Positions 10,649 through 29,059 of a stretch of DNA of 64,000 nucleotides are shown in pieces. The translations under genes and the position numbers were made by a program. Below the pieces are notes generated by a model that worked only from the letters and a program-made list of their open reading frames with translations, searched no databases and was not told the DNA's origin. The number at the start of each line of letters is the position of its first letter. Position 1 is the stretch's first letter. This stretch comes from Mycoplasmopsis columbinasalis. GTDB taxonomy: Bacteria; Bacillota_I; Bacilli_A; Mycoplasmatales; Metamycoplasmataceae. The stretch lies in contig NZ_LR215043.1 of the NCBI RefSeq assembly GCF_900660705.1, positions 248,001-312,000 of the forward strand, given 5' to 3'.

Positions 10649-11083
10649 TTATCTTACCTCTAATCTTTCTGGTTGTTGTGCTTCGTGTTTGTGTGTTGGA
10701 CCAGCATAAACAAATAAGTTTTTACGTTGTTTGTTTCCTAATTTGGTGTGAGGAATCATACCTGAAATTGCTTTTTCAACTAAAGCAGTTGGTTTTTTAA
10801 CTCTCAATTTAGCTGCTGTGATGCTTTTAAGTCCACCTGGATAACCTGAGTGGTGGTAATAAACTTTTTGTTCTTCTTTCTTTGCAGTTAAAACAATTTT
10901 TTCAGCGTTAATAATAATCACATTATCGCCCATGTCCGCATTAGGAGTAAAAGTTGGTTTAGTTTTTCCTCTTAATACAGAAGCAACGAAAGCAGCTAAA
11001 CGACCAAGTACTTGACCTTCAGCATCAACGACAAATCACTTTTTATTAGCTTTTTCTCGATTAACAATGGTTGTTTGTCTCAC
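10649..11083 (-). CDS. rplM: Large ribosomal subunit protein uL13
   Basis: 144 residues from a GTG start at 11081-11083; GGAGG sits four bases upstream, which decides this start over the later ATG at 10933. It reads [17 protein letters not shown], then [20 protein letters not shown] and [14 protein letters not shown], and ends PERLEVR. uL13 is an early 23S rRNA-binding assembly protein. TGA in KKWFVVD is Trp. It heads the rplM-rpsI operon. Confidence 0.97.
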
Positions 11084-11120
11084 GATTCCTCCTCTATTTT
11101 TGATAGTTAGCAAAATTGCA

Positions 11121-11139
11121 TTTACTATTATATAGTAAA
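11121..11139 (-). promoter_or_regulatory. rplM -10 element embedded in an inverted repeat
   Basis: The minus-strand TATAAT (11127-11132) lies about 44 bases before the rplM GTG. It sits inside a perfect dyad with arms TTTACTAT and ATAGTAAA around TAT. Such symmetry over a -10 could be an operator or simply AT-rich coincidence. Confidence 0.5.
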
Positions 11140-11262
11140 CGTTCAAATTCATAAATAAATTTAATGATTTTTTATGAAATTTAAATAGACATTATCAGTT
11201 TAATAATGCAGTGAATACAAAGTTAATTGTAAGAGTATTTTAATACAAAAAAACAAAATCTT

Positions 11263-11298
11263 GCGTAAGTTAACTAAACAAACTTACGCGCTAGTTAA
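11263..11298. repeat. Nested inverted repeats with pseudoknot potential in the rplM/lipoprotein gap
   Basis: Arms GCGTAAGTT (11263-11271) and AACTTACGC (11281-11289) are perfectly complementary across a 9-base loop. The loop begins AACTA, which is complementary to TAGTT just downstream (11292-11296). The 11084-11571 gap contains no ORF; besides this it holds the rplM promoter and a TATAAT (11496-11501) ahead of the lipoprotein gene. Confidence 0.45.
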
Positions 11299-11495
11299 GA
11301 ATTGGTTTGAAAGAACTTAATAAATTTAATTATTATCAATTATCGAAAAATAAGTTACAAACTTACAAAGGCAGTTTTTTAACTATGAAACTACACAATT
11401 CATCATATTACGACACACCTGAAAAAATGATTTCACTTTTAATAGAATTTTATTAAATGTTTGACATTCATTTGTGTGATTAAAACTATTATTCG

Positions 11496-11501
11496 TATAA
11501 T
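11496..11501 (+). promoter_or_regulatory. Putative -10 element for the lipoprotein at 11572
   Basis: Exact TATAAT 70 bases before the ATG, leaving a leader of roughly 65 bases. A TTGACA at 11461 is too far upstream (29 bases) for a standard -35. The gene itself has an AAGGAG ribosome-binding site. Confidence 0.4.
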
Positions 11502-11571
11502 ATTAATAAATCAAATAGTAATATATACTTAAAAGTTATTGCTTTATAGCATTTTTAAATAAGGAGAATTT

Positions 11572-13026
11572 ATGAGATTACGTAAACTATGACTATCGAC
11601 CGTCGCAATTACAGCTGCTGCTCCTGTTGCCTTTGTAACAGTTGCCTGCAATTCAAGTGATGAAAAAACAAGTAACGAAAAAGCAAGTAATGAAAAAGAA
11701 GTAAAACAACAAAATTCACTATTTGAGGCTCTACAAGACTATTTAAACAAAGATATTTTTCTTGGCGAAACAAATATTTTGGAAACGCTTTTAAATTCTG
11801 TTTCACAAGGTAAAAATCCTTACACCATTTTAACTGAAAAGTGAAGCAACTTACTCACAATAAAATTTTTTCTTCCTCTTTTCACTTCTTTAGTTACTAA
11901 TAATAAAATTGCTGATTTTAAGACTTCGTTGACACTTGCTGCTGCTAAAACCCTTGCTTTAGACAAAGACGTTGTGCCTGAATCCGTAATAAGTAAGAAA
12001 GTTCGAGAAGAAATTGACAAGTTGACTTTTCAAACAGTTGAGTCTTCAGATGACTTTAACTTAACAAAATTAAAGCAAAAAGACTTTTATTTTCTAAATG
12101 AACAAGCATACAAGGCTTATTACGAACAACATTTTGAACAGATAAATAGTTTCTGAACAAAATTCATCGCAAATCAACGTCAAATTGCTGCTGTTAAGGA
12201 CGAAAAAAACGAAAATTGAACATGAACAATTGACGAATTTTTAGCAATTATTGTTCAAAAAATGAAAGAAAATAAAGAAGTAATTTATTCAAACCAATTT
12301 GCCGAAGGCATAAAAAAAATTTGAGAACAAACGAAAAATGGTTTGCCAAACACCTTTTCAGGTTTACGAAAAATTTTTGTAGAAAGCGAAATTGTCGAAG
12401 TAATTTTAACTGAGTCACGAGAGCTTTACAAAGTAGATGAACCTGCAAAATTATCCTTTAGTAAAGAGGATGGTGAAAGCTTATTAAAATTGCTTTCTGC
12501 AGCGGAAAAAATATTATCTTACCTATCTAAATTTATTACACTACCTCCATCTTATAAAATTGATAAAATATGAAGTTTGGAAAAAAAATTTGAGGCCCAT
12601 TTTAAAAATAATGAGGAATGAGAACAACTTTATAATAATGAAGAGTTCCAAGAAATTTTTAAATCTTATGCTGCTGGTATTAGCATTTTTATATTTAGTC
12701 TAGATAGTCTAGATCCCGTAAACAAGAAAGAATTTTTAAAATTTTTCGAAAAACTCAAAACTCATAGTGCAAAAACAAAAGAATTTATCAATTTTATTGT
12801 GCAACAAGACTTCTCTTCGAATGCTCAACTCAATGCTATAAAGTCACTTCTTGAACTTTGACTTGCAATTTACGATGAATTAGCAACAGTTTTACAAAAA
12901 TATCTTACTACTAATAAAATCGACTTTGCAGACACAGATTTCTTAACACTTGTTCAATCATTTAGTAGAAATTACGAAAAATATCAAAAATTTTTAAATC
13001 AAACACGTGCTAACACTGACAGTTAG
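11572..13026 (+). CDS. Surface lipoprotein of unknown function
   Basis: 484 residues. The N-terminus MRLRKLWLSTVAITAAAP is a signal peptide ending in lipobox VTVAC, with Cys26 as the lipidated residue; a short hydrophilic linker with a repeated SNEK unit follows. The mature protein is acidic/lysine-rich and mostly helical, with no enzyme motif I recognise. An AAGGAG site precedes the ATG. Several TGA Trp codons interrupt it under the standard code. It is monocistronic, flanked by its own terminator, and probably exported by Sec and modified by Lgt (encoded in this window). Confidence 0.88.
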
Positions 13027-13073
13027 TAGACTCTTTAATAAGTATTGTTTAAGATAGTTAGAACAAAACAAAT

Positions 13074-13101
13074 AAAAAGCAAGCAAATAAGCTTGCTTTT
13101 T
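13074..13101. terminator. Bidirectional terminator between the lipoprotein gene and rpoC
   Basis: Eleven-base perfect arms AAAAAGCAAGC and GCTTGCTTTTT around a 6-base loop. It works on both strands for the convergent lipoprotein and rpoB-rpoC transcripts. Confidence 0.85.
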
Positions 13102-13132
13102 GTATAACAACTAATGAGTAATCTCATTAAAA

Positions 13133-17786
<4,654 letters not shown>

Positions 17787-17794
<8 letters not shown>

Positions 17795-20700
17795 TAAAGC
17801 CTCCTTGCATTTCTAAGTTTTCAAAGTATTGTTGGTAGTCTGACTCGCCTTGGGCGTTGTAATTAACTTCTTGTTCAGCTTCGTGCATTAGGTCAAGTTT
17901 CATCTTCAAACCTTTGAGTTCGTAACTAAGCACGTTGAATGATTCAGGCACACCTGGTTCTGGGAGTGGTTGCCCTTTGGCTAAGGCAGCATACAACCTG
18001 TTCCGACCATTGATGTCGTCTGATTTGTAAGTCAAGATTTCTTGCAGTACGTTAGTTGCGCCATAACTTTCAAGCGCTCAGGTTTCCATTTCTCCAAACC
18101 TTTGACCACCATTTTGACTCTTACCACCAAGTGGTTGTTGAGTAATGAGTGAATAAGGTCCAACAGAACGCGCGTGCATCTTGTCGTCAACCATGTGGTT
18201 AAGTTTAAGCATGTACATCACACCTACTGAAACTGGGTTGTCAAACTTACGACCAGTAATTGGGTTGATAAGGTATTGTTTGCCACTTTCTGGTAAGTTG
18301 GCTTCACGAATTAAATTGAAAATTTCTTCCTTCTTAATACCATCGAAAGCAGGTGTAACAAATTTAATGTTTAACGAACGAGCGGCCATACCAAGGTGAA
18401 TTTCTAAGACTTGACCAATGTTCATCCGCGAAGGCACACCTTGTGGGTTGAGCATAACATCTACTGGTGTACCATCTTCTAAGTAAGGCATATCTTCTTC
18501 TGGTAACACAATTGAAACCACGCCTTTGTTTCCGTGGCGACCAGACATTTTGTCACCAACACGTATTTTCCGTTTCACAGCAATTGAGACTTTGACAATA
18601 GTTTCAATACCGTCTTCAAATTGCACATCATCTTTCTTCTGGTCAAGTACTTCCACATCAATAACAGTACCATTATGACCGTTTTTGACTTTGAGTGAAG
18701 TGTCTTTTACATTCATTTGCCGTTGGTTAAGCACTGCAGAAAGAAGTTTTTCTTCTTGAGTTGGGTTGTCATCACCTTTTGGCGACACGCGACCAACTAA
18801 CACATCGCCTGGCAACACTTCCGAACCAACTTTGACAATGCCACGTTCATCAAGGTTCCGCGTTGCTCATTTTGACACGTTTGGAATGTCAGCGGTTAAC
18901 TCATCGTCACCTACTCTCGAACTTCTAAATTGAATGGTTTGTTCTTCAATGTGAATCGAGGTAAAGACATCATCTTTCACAAGACGTTCGTTGAGGATGA
19001 CCGCATCCTCATAGTTGTATCCGTTAAATGTGGTAAAGGCAACCACAACGTTTTTACCAAGCGCTAATTCACCATCTTTGAATGAAGATCCATCAACTAA
19101 CAAGTCGCCTTTTTCCACACGTTGTCCCATTTTAACTAATGGCCTTTGGTGTACCACGGTGTCTTGGTTTGAACGTTGGAAATTCTTCAGTGTGTAAGTT
19201 TCTAGTTTGCCCTTATCGTCTCTAACTTTAATTTTGGCGCCGTCAACGTATTCAACGATTCCCGCTTGACGAGCAGTAATGTTAGCTGAAGAAAAACGAG
19301 CAATGGCACTTTCTAGACCAGTAGCAACAAAAGGCGCTTCAGTTTCTAGCAATGGCACAGCTTGACGTTGCATGTTCGAACCCATCAAGGCACGGTTCGC
19401 ATCGTCGTTTTCAAGGAAAGGAATGCAACCAGCAGCTACTGAAACCATTTGGTTAGGCGCAGCTTCGATGTAATCGACTTCTTCCGGTTTTCCTAAAACA
19501 TAGGTATAGTTGTGACGCATCGTGATTTGTGGATCAACAATTTTGTTGTTTTCGTCTACTGCCACGGTTGATTGCGCAATGTAAAAACCTAACTCTTCAG
19601 TCGCTGTTAAATATTCCACTTTGTCATAGTGCACGTAGCCATCCACCACTTTAAAATAAGGAGTTTGGAGAAAACCGTACTCGTTCACTTTAGCATAAGT
19701 AGCAAAATTAAGAATCAAACCAATGTTTGGTCCTTCGGGGGTTTCAATTGGACAAATTCTACCGTAGTGGGTGGCGCGAACATCCCGCACTTCGAATTGC
19801 GCTGTATCACGGTTAAGACCACCAGGTCCAAGTGAGGTCACACGTCTTTCGTTTGAAATTTCAGCAAGAGGGTTGATTTGGTCCATAAATTGTGAAAGTT
19901 TTGATGAGTTAAAGAAAGTTTTCATTTGGTTAGAAATGAGTTTGTTGTTAGTAATGTTTTTAGGGGTAATTAAGTTTGCTTCCTTAGCACCCATTCTTTC
20001 ACGTGTGGTTTTTTCAAGTTTACCAAGTACAACGTTGAGTTGGTTTTGTAACAATTCGCCAACAGCCACAATCTGTTTGTTGGTAAGTGAGTCAGGATCG
20101 TCGTCTTGACCAATTCCGGTTAAAAGGTTAAAGTAATAACTAATCGCAGCAACAATGTCCGAAATAATTAAGTGTGTTTCAGTTGATTTAGGATCGTTAC
20201 CAATAACTTTAACTGGTGCTTTACCTCGATCTTTTCACTTACGACTTGGATAAACATTAAGACTAATGTACTTAATCATTTTTTCCAATTTTGGTGATTG
20301 GTTTAAAATCTTGCCATACACAACATTAGCGTCTAAACCTGGAATTACTTTCGCTGACAATGTGCCACTATCAAAGTTCTTTTGAATTAATAAAGCTAAT
20401 TTGTGAGTAATAAAAGTTCCTTCTTCAAGGATTTTTTCACTACCATCTTCATCTTTTATTTTTAGTGTTTCAGCTAAAATGGTTTCTGAAATCCGGTCAA
20501 CTAAATTAAGTTTTTTGTTGAGCATATAACGTCCAGTTTGACTTAAACTGTAGCGTTTTTTGTTGAACAAAATGCCAGAAATTAAGTTAGCTACTGATTC
20601 ATCAGTTAAACGGTCACCACGACGAATCACTCTGAAAAGCTCTTCTTGACAGTTCTTCACATTTTTTAAGTGATCTTCTGGAAATTCATCAATCCGTTTG

Positions 20701-21431
20701 TCTCTACGAATAGTTTCTTCAAGTTCAGCTGAATTACCAAAAAGGTCGTAAATACTTTCAATGGTAAAACCAAGTGCCACAAGAAAAGTTGTCAAGCTAA
20801 CGTTTTTATTCTTATCGATTTTGATCTTAACTGTATCAACAGTTTTCGAAGTAATTTTGTGCGAAATTTCAAGTCACGAACCAATTCTTGGCAAAATTTC
20901 AAGCTTGTTGAACAAGTCATCAGATTGTTTGTTACGAACGGCACGACCAAAATAAGCTCCAGGCGACCTAATCAATTGGCTAACAATAACTTTTTCGCTT
21001 CCATTGATAATAAAACTTCCGCCTGAAGTCATAATTGGAATTTCACCTAAAAACACTTCATCGTCTTTAACTTCTGAAGTGTCATTAATTGTGATACGGT
21101 ATTTAGCATAAAGTTTAGCTGCGTAGTTGATGCCTTTTACTCTCGCATCTTGAATTGCGTCATACTCTTTAGCTTTTGGGAATTCCAAACGAGCACTATT
21201 TTCTTTATACTCAAGGGTAATCTTGCCATTTGCTGAAATAATTGGATAATGTTCACGTAAAACTTCTTCGATTCCCTTTGATTTAAATCATTCAAAAGAT
21301 TCTCTGCTGGTCGAAAGAAAATCAGGAATGTTTAAAATTTGTTTTGTTGTTGAATAATCACGTCTTTCGGTGATTGGGCCAAATTTGCGTAATTTGTAAT
21401 TTGTATTAGATTGCTTAGCATCTAAACTCAT
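17787..21431 (-). CDS. rpoB: DNA-directed RNA polymerase subunit beta
   Basis: 1214 residues. Beta forms the catalytic cleft with beta' and contains the rifampicin pocket. Signatures are [56 protein letters not shown] read in overlapping segments, [14 protein letters not shown], and the C-terminal [11 protein letters not shown] and [16 protein letters not shown]. In the rifampicin cluster the residue after DQ is I-N rather than the usual N-N; natural rifampicin resistance of mollicutes is known to map to this region, but I cannot infer the phenotype. The start ATG follows AAAGGGG. It is the first gene of the rpoB-rpoC operon, and rplL is not upstream. Confidence 0.98.
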
Positions 21432-21608
21432 TGCCACCCCTTTACTCTACTTTTGTAAACAATAAAAGTAAACAAAGCGAAATAAATCCGCCTTGCTTAC
21501 CGTATGTTTGCGAAAACTCTAATATATGCATATAATGTATGTTAATAATATACGAAAACTGAAAAAACGAAAATAAATTTTTGAAATTTTTTTAATTACG
21601 AAAATATC

Positions 21609-21614
21609 TATAAT
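21609..21614 (+). promoter_or_regulatory. Putative -10 element for the gene at 21656
   Basis: Exact TATAAT 41 bases before the ATG, inside a small dyad ATCTAT-AAT-ATAGAT. The 224-base gap 21432-21655 is the divergent promoter region for rpoB and this gene; I see no confident -10 for rpoB. Confidence 0.5.
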
Positions 21615-21655
21615 ATAGATGTTTTGGCAAACAATGCCTAAAAAAGGAAACAAGA

Positions 21656-22282
21656 ATGACACAAGAAAATATGAACTTAGAAAATTTAAATCTTCAAGAT
21701 CCAGTGGTTAAAAAAGTTTTGGCAAGAGCTAATTGCTTACTTAGTAATGAAAGTTTTACTGCGTTACAAAACGAATTTTCAAACGAAGAAATCGTAATTC
21801 TTGCTCAAAAAATTTTAGAATTACACAATCAAAAAGAAACTTTTGACAAAAATCTAATTGCTCGTGAAGTTAAATTTTTAAGAACTTTCGTACCAAAAAA
21901 TAGTCAAATTTTTGCTTTAATCAATCCCTGATTTAAGAAAATTAACCAAATTCTAGCTAAGATGAATGATACAAGACCTAATTATGGTTGAGTTATTTTG
22001 CGAAATAAAGATCAAAGTGCGGATTTTAATCAAAACTTTAGAGAAATGGGCGATAAACATTGAGATTTAGCCTTATTTTGCATTATAAATAACTTAAGTT
22101 TGGAGCAAGAAGAACTGTTTTTAAATAACTATGATGAATATTATTTATCATATTTCGAAAATCACAAGTTACTAGTGTCTTATTATCTTGTTTTACTATT
22201 TAATTTTTGCGAATCTATCTACGGCAAAGGTTTAAACACAAAACTATTTCAAAAAGTTAAGAGCAAATTACAACTTAAATAA
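21656..22282 (+). CDS. Hypothetical protein with a choline-kinase-like C-terminal relic
   Basis: 208 residues, start after AAGGAAAC. The N-terminus is helical and charged. The C-terminal half reads GDKHWDLALFCIINNLSLEQ, then a Leu/Tyr-rich helix pair (HKLLVSYYLVLLFNF). This pattern is what one sees at the end of aminoglycoside/choline/thiamine kinases (the D..WDLA.F segment after the catalytic site). The catalytic His-x-Asp...Asn and the metal Asp of those enzymes are not visible, so if related it is probably inactive or highly diverged. The assignment is tentative. The gene is alone, between rpoB and the ATP synthase operon, with its own terminator. Confidence 0.65.
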
Positions 22283-22318
22283 AATCTTTTTTTACTTATA
22301 AAAACTCTCAAAAAAATA

Positions 22319-22354
22319 AAAAAGAAGTGTTTAAAAACTAGCACTTCTTTTTTT
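22319..22354. terminator. Bidirectional terminator between the 21656 gene and atpC
   Basis: Arms AAAGAAGTG and CACTTCTTT with a 12-base loop, preceded by an A run and followed by seven T bases. It can end both the plus-strand gene and the ATP synthase operon. Confidence 0.75.
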
Positions 22355-22379
22355 ATTATTTGACTAATAGCACTATGTG

Positions 22380-22786
22380 CTACTTCTGATTGTAAATATC
22401 AATTCTGCTCAAGGCCTTGCGTAATTTGAATTCAGAAAGTTTACGATCTTTTTCGGTTTTAGCATCAGAAACCATTTTGGTAAATAAATCTCTGTCACTA
22501 CGAGCACGTTCGATGTCAATGTCAGTTTGCGCAATCACATCGTCGGAAATGATGTAAACATCTTTAGCATCGGCATAAACTAGACCTGAACCTACTGAGT
22601 AGACTTGTTTATTTTTGTCGTTAACAAAAACAGTCATTTTGCACACATCAATGTTGCTACAAAATGGTGTGTGGTTAGGTAAAAAGACAATTTCTCCGCC
22701 AGCTTTGGTGCGTAACTGCACGGCATCAACATCATCTTTGAACAAAATGTTGTCAACAGTAATAATTGTTAAATAAGTTTTTGCCA

Positions 22787-22787
<1 letters not shown>
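22380..22787 (-). CDS. atpC: F1Fo ATP synthase subunit epsilon
   Basis: 135 residues. Epsilon sits on the F1 central stalk with gamma and can brake ATP hydrolysis through its C-terminal helices. The N-terminal beta-sandwich shows VQLRTKAGGEIVFLPNHTPF, and the C-terminal helical hairpin contains IDIERARSDRDLFTKM. It is the last gene of the operon; its ATG overlaps the final base of atpD, indicating coupling. Confidence 0.95.
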
Positions 22788-25136
<2,349 letters not shown>

Positions 25137-25137
<1 letters not shown>

Positions 25138-26726
25138 TATTTGTTAATTGCATCCAATCATTGTTGTGGAATTGGTAAAAAGTTACTTGGGTCATAGTTA
25201 GGAATTGTGGCAATAATTTTTTGCACAATTTGCACTAAGTTGGTCATTAACAACAACTTCAATTCGTCGTTGAGGGCTTTGTTATTGGCTTGTAGCTTAC
25301 TTACGTATTCTTGACCGGCAGCTGAATGATTTACAAAGTCGAAAACTTCTTGGCGGTAAAGTGCGATTTTATCGAGTGGTAATGGATTAATTACTTTTTC
25401 TTTGATGCCAAGAAGAATTGCCACTTGAGTAGCTTCGTTAATTGGACTATATTGTGGTTGTTTTAAAAATTCATAAACTTTGGCACCGTGTTGCAAAATG
25501 TTTTTGGTACTCTCATCAAGATCAGAGTCAAATTGAGCAAAAGCTAACATTTCGTTGTATTGGGCAAGTTCAAGTTTTAGTGAAGAAGACGTTTCCTTAA
25601 TTGCTTTAATTTGAGCAGCACTACCAACCCGTGAAACACTAAAACCAACGTCTACTGCTGGTTTTTGACCAGCATTAAACAAACTTTCCTTAGTAAAAAT
25701 TTGGCCATCAGTAATCGAAATTACATTGGTAGGAATGTAAGCGGAAATATCGCCTTGTTGAGTTTCGATAATTGGTAAAGCGGTAATTGAACCACCACCA
25801 AATTGGGGAGTTACCCGTGCGGCACGTTCAAGTAATTGTGAGTGCAAGTAGAAAATATCGCCTGGGTAAGCTTCACGGCCAGGAGGACGACGTAACAATA
25901 ATGACAATGTACGGTATGCCACAGCATGTTTACTGAGATCATCATAAACAATGAGCACATCTTGTCCATTAGCCATTCATTCTTCGGCGATAGTAACCCC
26001 TGAGTAAGGAGCGATGTATTGTTGAGGAGCCAATTCACTAGCACCCGCTACTACCACAGTGGTATAGTCCATCGCACCAAAATCACTAAGTTTTTGCACA
26101 ATTTGAGCCACAGTTGAATTTTTTTGGCCAATTGCCACATACACACACTTCACGTTTTTATCTTTTTGGTTAATAATGGTGTCAGTTGCAATGGCAGTTT
26201 TACCTGTTTGACGATCACCAATGATTAATTCACGTTGGCCACGACCAATTGGAATCATTGAATCGATAGCTAAAATTCCTGTTTGTAAAGGTTGGTTTAC
26301 TTCTTTCCGCGTCATTACCCCAGGTGCAACTTTGAAAATTTCAGCTTTCTTGGTTGTTTGGAGTGGCCCCTTACCATCAATAGGTTCACCGAGCGCATTC
26401 ACAACACGTCCAAGCAGTGCATCGCCAACTGGCACACTAATTACTTCACCAGTACGGTGACACTCATCACCTTCCATTAAACTTTCGGCGTTACCGAAAA
26501 TGGCAACACCAATCACTTCTTCTTCGAGATTAAGTGTTAAACCATAAATATTATTTTTAAAGAGAATAATTTCTCCATTTTTTGCTTTTTCAAGCCCACT
26601 TACTAGTGCGATGCCATCACCAATGGTAATCACATGTCCGACTTCAGAATAATCGATTTTACTCAAACTAAAATTCTTGATGCGTTCTTTAATGATGGTT
26701 GCTATATCATGAATTGAATTAGCCAT
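25137..26726 (-). CDS. atpA: F1Fo ATP synthase subunit alpha
   Basis: 529 residues after reading TGA at 25158 and 25977 as Trp. Alpha has the non-catalytic nucleotide sites. Visible are Walker [10 protein letters not shown], the upstream [27 protein letters not shown] and [18 protein letters not shown]-like text (here [18 protein letters not shown]) with the arginine-finger region. It ends PIPQQWLDAINK and overlaps atpG by one base; upstream it overlaps atpH by 8 bases. Confidence 0.98.
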
Positions 26727-27276
26727 TGAGATCTCCTTCGCTTTTAATTGTTTTGCTAAGTTGTTGTAATTGTTTACCTAATGAATGTTCAATCACTACT
26801 GAATCCATCTTGATTTTAAAACCACTAATTATGTTGGGGTCAATAATGTTGACAATGTCAACTTTACAGTGATAATCATTTTCCAAACGCACTTTAAATT
26901 TGTTGAGTACTTCTTTTGAAAGCGGGAATGCGGTAAAAATTTTGGCATAACGAACATTTAACATTTCGTTAGTCATTTTTAAATAGGTAGACAAAATTCA
27001 GCGTAAGTTACTAATTGCTCCGTGTTCGATAATCACCATCAAGAAATTGATTACTAATTCATTTTGCGGAAAGTCCGCAAAAATTTGCTTTAAATAATTA
27101 TATTTTTCTTGCTTGGTAATTTCAGGATCACGCAATGAATTAATTAACTCATTGTCGTTTTTAACACTATGATATAGGGCTATTAGTAATTGACGTGTTT
27201 GGTCAACAACATTTTGTTCTTGTGCAATTTCAAAAATTGCTAACGCATAGGCATCTAAATTAACTTTTTGATACAT
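26719..27276 (-). CDS. atpH: F1Fo ATP synthase subunit delta
   Basis: 185 residues with one TGA Trp at 26998. Delta caps F1 and joins it to the peripheral stalk. The sequence has the N-terminal helical bundle ([32 protein letters not shown]) and the C-terminal [20 protein letters not shown] segment typical of the family. Identity is supported by position between atpF and atpA. Confidence 0.94.
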
Positions 27277-27290
27277 AATCTAGTCCTATC

Positions 27291-27962
27291 CTACTTTTGA
27301 GTTTTTTTTACACTAGTTTGTGTGGGAGTAACAGTTGTAACATTTTCGTTTGTGTCTAAGTTATTATCGTGTTTGTCAAATTTATTGAGATTTGATTCGC
27401 ATAATGAATCGTCACACAAATAAGCATCAATAATTTGACTTTGCATCTCTTGGTTGACACTTTGACCAAGAATTTTGTGTGAAAGCTCTGTGGCTGCTTG
27501 CGCAATATAAACGCGTGATGAAGTTAAAAATTCAGCATGTTCTTTGTCAATATTAACACGTGCTTCTTCAATCATACGTTTTGAAGTTTTTCGAGCATAG
27601 TCCACATACTCACGAACTAATTTGTTTGATTTTGCAATCCCATCTTGCACGATTTGGTCGGCTTGTGAGTTTGCTTCTGATAATTTAAGATTTGCTTGCA
27701 CAAGTTTTTCTGCTGCTTGTTCGTTTAGTTGACTTGCACTATCTATATTGTTTTGAATGTAATCTTGGCGAGCTTTAATCGCCTTTTTAATTGGCTTATA
27801 TGCCAAAAAGTAGAGAATTACCATCGTTAACAAAAAAGCAATCACGGTGGCAATCATAATTGGCACAGAAGGAAAGATTTTTTCTACTTTTTCGCGAATA
27901 TCTTGCGAAAGGGCCGTTACTCCTTCAGGTTGAGTTTCAGCCAGCTGCATAAGATGAGTCAT
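27291..27962 (-). CDS. atpF: F1Fo ATP synthase subunit b
   Basis: 223 residues, longer than typical b subunits (about 160-180). A single membrane helix (IMIATVIAFLLTMVILYFLA, about residues 35-54) is preceded by a short N-terminal extension and followed by a long charged helix (KAIKARQDYIQNNIDSASQL) forming the stator stalk. The C-terminal 40 residues are an acidic, Asn/Thr-rich tail ending TSVKKTQK. Some mollicute b subunits are lipoproteins, but no lipobox is present here. Confidence 0.93.
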   Translation of the reverse strand: MTHLMQLAETQPEGVTALSQDIREKVEKIFPSVPIMIATVIAFLLTMVILYFLAYKPIKKAIKARQDYIQNNIDSASQLNEQAAEKLVQANLKLSEANSQADQIVQDGIAKSNKLVREYVDYARKTSKRMIEEARVNIDKEHAEFLTSSRVYIAQAATELSHKILGQSVNQEMQSQIIDAYLCDDSLCESNLNKFDKHDNNLDTNENVTTVTPTQTSVKKTQK

Positions 27963-28016
27963 TGGTTTTACGAACGTTAAAACTATAGAGTTAACGAATA
28001 ACTCTATAGAATAGTT

Positions 28017-28259
<243 letters not shown>

Positions 28260-28307
28260 CTAGTAGATTTTACGAATAGAGACTTTTTATAGTCGTATAA
28301 GAAAAAA

Positions 28308-29057
28308 TTAATAGATATTCGATTGTGAAGAAATTGCTTGTACATTTTGTTTTTGATCTGTTTTTGGTTTTGCCACAGCACCTTCAGCTTCTCTAGTTCA
28401 ATAAATTACCGTGAGAACTGAAAACACTAAAGCTTGAACAAAAGCACCAAAAATATCAAAATACATATGTAAGAACGGTGTCAAAATTGGAGCAAAGAAA
28501 TACCAAGTTGTAGTTGTTTGGAACAAGGCATCTCAAATGAACCCAAATCCTGAATAAGCAATGAACATAATCATTGCTCCACCTAAAATGTTTCCAAAAA
28601 TCCGGAAACTTAAGGAAATTAGTGGTGTGAATTGACTCAGCAATTCAAGCGGGTTAAAATACCGCTTGAAAAATCTGAATTTTTGATAAAAAATACCAGT
28701 CACATAAATTCCAATAAAACTAACTAAAGCTAGTGTTAAAGGAACTGAATAGGAAGTCACTACTGGTTCAAGGCCAATCAAACCTAACAAATTGCCGACA
28801 AAAAGGAATGTTGCTAAAGTAAAGATATAAATGCGAGTTTTTGATAATTTGCCTTGAGTTGTTTCATCAAAAGTTTTATCAAAAAAGTTAACATAACCTT
28901 CAGCTATTATTAAGAAACCAGTTGGAGCTTTATCTTTTTTAGACTTATATTTAATTTGAAAAAAGATTACAAGTGAAATAATCAAACAAATTAACACTGT
29001 CATAAACAATGAAAAAAGTTGAGGTTGATTTCAAGCCATTCATTTATCATTCGCCAT
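28308..29057 (-). CDS. atpB: F1Fo ATP synthase subunit a
   Basis: 249 residues, starting MANDKWMAWNQPQLFS with two TGA Trp codons. Subunit a forms the ion half-channels. The conserved helix with the essential Arg reads LISLSFRIFGNILGGAMIM, and GYVNFFDKTFDE is the usual cytoplasmic segment. The C-terminal membrane part includes FLHMYFDIFGAFVQALVFSV. The start lies 2 bases past the stop of the preceding gene, so its ribosome-binding site (GGAGG) is inside that gene. Confidence 0.95.
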
Positions 29058-29059
29058 AT

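Noticed and set aside
11609-12448. Antisense ORFs within the lipoprotein gene
   Set aside because: The plus-strand frame has a signal peptide, lipobox and terminator; the reverse ORFs have none of these.
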